Assembly: GCA_002411515.1 (NCBI GenBank)
Contig: DHTF01000066.1
Location: forward strand, 25,792 to 41,214
Direction of reading: 5' to 3'
Source of the DNA: Proteiniphilum sp. UBA5267
Lineage (GTDB): Bacteria > Bacteroidota > Bacteroidia > Bacteroidales > Dysgonomonadaceae
Length of the DNA: 15,423 nucleotides
Positions within the stretch are counted from its first letter, which is position 1; the number at the start of each line of letters is the position of its first letter. Shown here piece after piece: positions 13,798 through 15,423 of this stretch. Position numbers and translations under genes: made by a program. The notes beneath the pieces were generated by a model. The model saw only the letters and a list, made by a program, of their open reading frames with translations. It had not been told where the DNA came from and searched no databases.

Positions 13798-15423
13798 CTA
13801 CAGCTTCCTGTACCGTACACGTTTCGGTTCCACATTGCCGAGACGCATTTTTTTGTTCTCCTCATATTCGCTGTAGGATCCTTCGAAATAGAATACTTCA
13901 GAATTACCTTCAAAAGCAAGAATGTGCGTACAGATACGGTCGAGAAACCAGCGGTCGTGAGAAATCACCACAGCGCAGCCGGCGAAGTTTTCCAGACCTT
14001 CTTCCAATGCACGCAGTGTGTTCACGTCGATGTCGTTCGTCGGTTCGTCAAGCAGGAGCACGTTGGCGCCAGCTTTAAGTGTCAGTGCCAGATGAAGGCG
14101 GTTACGCTCTCCACCAGATAGTACGCCGCAGAGCTTCTCCTGATCGGCACCCGAGAAGTTAAAACGAGAGAGGTAAGCACGGGCGTTGACATCTTTTCCG
14201 CCTACCCGCACAAATTCCAGACCGCCCGAAACCACCTGATACACCGTTTTTTCCGGATCAATGGCTTCGTGCGACTGATCGACATAGGCAGTCACCACTG
14301 TTTCACCAACTTCAAAGCTCCCCGCATCGGTAGTTTCCATGCCCTGAATCAGGCGGAAGAGGGTGGTTTTACCGGCCCCATTGGGTCCAATTACCCCCAC
14401 AATGCCGTTGGGTGGCAGCATGAAGTTGAGGTTGTCAAACAGCAGCTTATCGCCAAAACCCTTTTTCACGCCGATCGCTTCAATTACTTTGTTCCCGAGA
14501 CGGGGACCATTCGGAATAAAGAGTTCCAGCTTTTCTTCCCGTTCTTTCTGATCCTGGTTCAAAAGTTGTTCGTAGGAGTTCAGACGAGCCTTCCCTTTGG
14601 CCTGACGCGCCTTAGGGGCCAGGTTAATCCACTCCAGCTCCCGCTCCAGTGTCTTGCGGCGTTTACTGACCTGTTTCTCTTCCTGTTCCATCCGTTTTGT
14701 CTTCTGTTCCAGCCAGGAGGTGTAGTTCCCTTTCCAGGGTATTCCTTCGCCACGATCGAGTTCCAGTATCCAGCCAGCTACATGATCGAGGAAGTAACGG
14801 TCGTGCGTGATACAGATTACCGTTCCCTGATATTGCTGCAGATGCTGCTCCAGCCAGTCGATGGATTCAGCATCGAGGTGGTTGGTCGGCTCATCGAGCA
14901 ACAGCACATCGGGCTCCTGCAGGAGCAGCCTGCATAAGGCCACGCGACGGCGCTCCCCTCCCGAGAGTTCTCTCACAGGTTGTTCTTCCGGCGGGCAACG
15001 CAGGGCGTCCATGGCACGGTCAAGCCGGTTGTCGATGTTCCAGGCATCGGCTGCATCCAGTTTATCCTGCAACTCGGCCTGACGGGCAAAAAGACCGTTC
15101 ATCTTGTCCTCGTCTTCATAATATTCGGGCAACCCGAATTTCAGGTTGATCTCTTCATATTCTGCCAACAGATCCATGACAGGCTGAACTCCTTCCCTAA
15201 CAATTTCAATCACCGTCTTGTCGGGATCAAGTTTAGGATCCTGTTCGAGATAACCTACCGAGAAGCTTTTGTCTGACACCACCTCACCCTGATACTCTTT
15301 CTCTATCCCGGCAATGATCTTCAGCAGGGTAGATTTTCCAGAACCATTGAGACCTATAATGCCAATCTTGGCACCATAGAAAAAGGAAAGGTATATATCT
15401 TTCAATACCTGTTTGTGGGGCGG
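13798..15423 (-). CDS. ettA: ABC-F protein EttA, energy-dependent translational throttle (N-terminus cut by window edge)
   Basis: The last 541 codons of an ABC-F ATPase without membrane segments; the frame is open to the right edge, beginning PPHKQVLKDIYLSFF, so roughly 15 N-terminal residues are missing. Two ABC cassettes are complete. The first has Walker A GLNGSGKST, signature LSGGERRR, Walker B VLLLDEPTNH and switch THDRYF. The second has GPNGAGKTT, LSGGERNR, VLLLDEPTND and SHDRWF. A basic linker rich in K/R/E and containing APKARQAKGKARL joins them, and the protein ends PKRVRYRKL, as in EttA. EttA binds the ribosomal E site and gates the first elongation steps by ATP/ADP ratio in E. coli. 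Both catalytic glutamates are present. It is the first visible gene of a unit with the DUF5686-like and FUSC genes; its promoter lies outside the window. Confidence 0.94.
   Translation of the reverse strand, partial: PPHKQVLKDIYLSFFYGAKIGIIGLNGSGKSTLLKIIAGIEKEYQGEVVSDKSFSVGYLEQDPKLDPDKTVIEIVREGVQPVMDLLAEYEEINLKFGLPEYYEDEDKMNGLFARQAELQDKLDAADAWNIDNRLDRAMDALRCPPEEQPVRELSGGERRRVALCRLLLQEPDVLLLDEPTNHLDAESIDWLEQHLQQYQGTVICITHDRYFLDHVAGWILELDRGEGIPWKGNYTSWLEQKTKRMEQEEKQVSKRRKTLERELEWINLAPKARQAKGKARLNSYEQLLNQDQKEREEKLELFIPNGPRLGNKVIEAIGVKKGFGDKLLFDNLNFMLPPNGIVGVIGPNGAGKTTLFRLIQGMETTDAGSFEVGETVVTAYVDQSHEAIDPEKTVYQVVSGGLEFVRVGGKDVNARAYLSRFNFSGADQEKLCGVLSGGERNRLHLALTLKAGANVLLLDEPTNDIDVNTLRALEEGLENFAGCAVVISHDRWFLDRICTHILAFEGNSEVFYFEGSYSEYEENKKMRLGNVEPKRVRYRKL

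Noticed and set aside
14269..14937. 222-codon plus-strand open frame opposite ettA
   Set aside because: Antisense shadow of a highly conserved ABC-F gene; the translation shows no family resemblance.

Overview
The window looks like a chromosomal segment of a Bacteroidota bacterium, probably order Bacteroidales. The evidence is a NigD-like lipoprotein, a DUF5686-type outer-membrane protein with a carboxypeptidase-regulatory-like domain, a DUF4914-type protein, and several exact copies of the Bacteroidota -7 promoter box TAnnTTTG just upstream of genes. Genus cannot be fixed from the sequence alone. No rRNA, tRNA, CRISPR array, insertion sequence or phage gene was found.

Left part (1-5548). 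A truncated NigD-like lipoprotein gene reads leftward off the edge. After a 288-base divergent spacer with several short repeats, an A+T-richer cluster reads rightward: a RibD/DHFR-fold reductase, an SRPBCC (AHSA1-like) protein, and an alpha/beta-hydrolase that has lost its middle, including the nucleophile, and is a pseudogene. Next come an XRE-cupin transcription regulator and a 641-residue DUF4914-type protein, each with its own exact -7 box. Read by eye, the DUF4914 protein has the layout of ATP-dependent PEP carboxykinase (PckA): the PEP-binding arginine, metal lysine and histidine, a modified P-loop, a DD motif and the later arginine all appear in order. This regulator/PEPCK-like pair is the most interesting part of the window. 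A small secreted beta-barrel protein follows with its own promoter.

Right part (5569-15423, all leftward). In transcription order there are two units. Unit A enters from the right edge: ettA (ABC-F translation factor), a short DUF5686-like outer-membrane protein and a FUSC/YccS-type inner-membrane protein, closed by a convincing intrinsic terminator at 9970-10002. Unit B starts from a -7 box at 9958-9965: tsaD (tRNA t6A synthesis), glnS (glutaminyl-tRNA synthetase) and a cytoplasmic TPR protein, converging on the beta-barrel gene. Three of these six genes act in translation; the rest concern the envelope or protein scaffolding.

The right part is ordinary core genome. The reductase/SRPBCC/hydrolase cluster has the look of accessory, decaying DNA.
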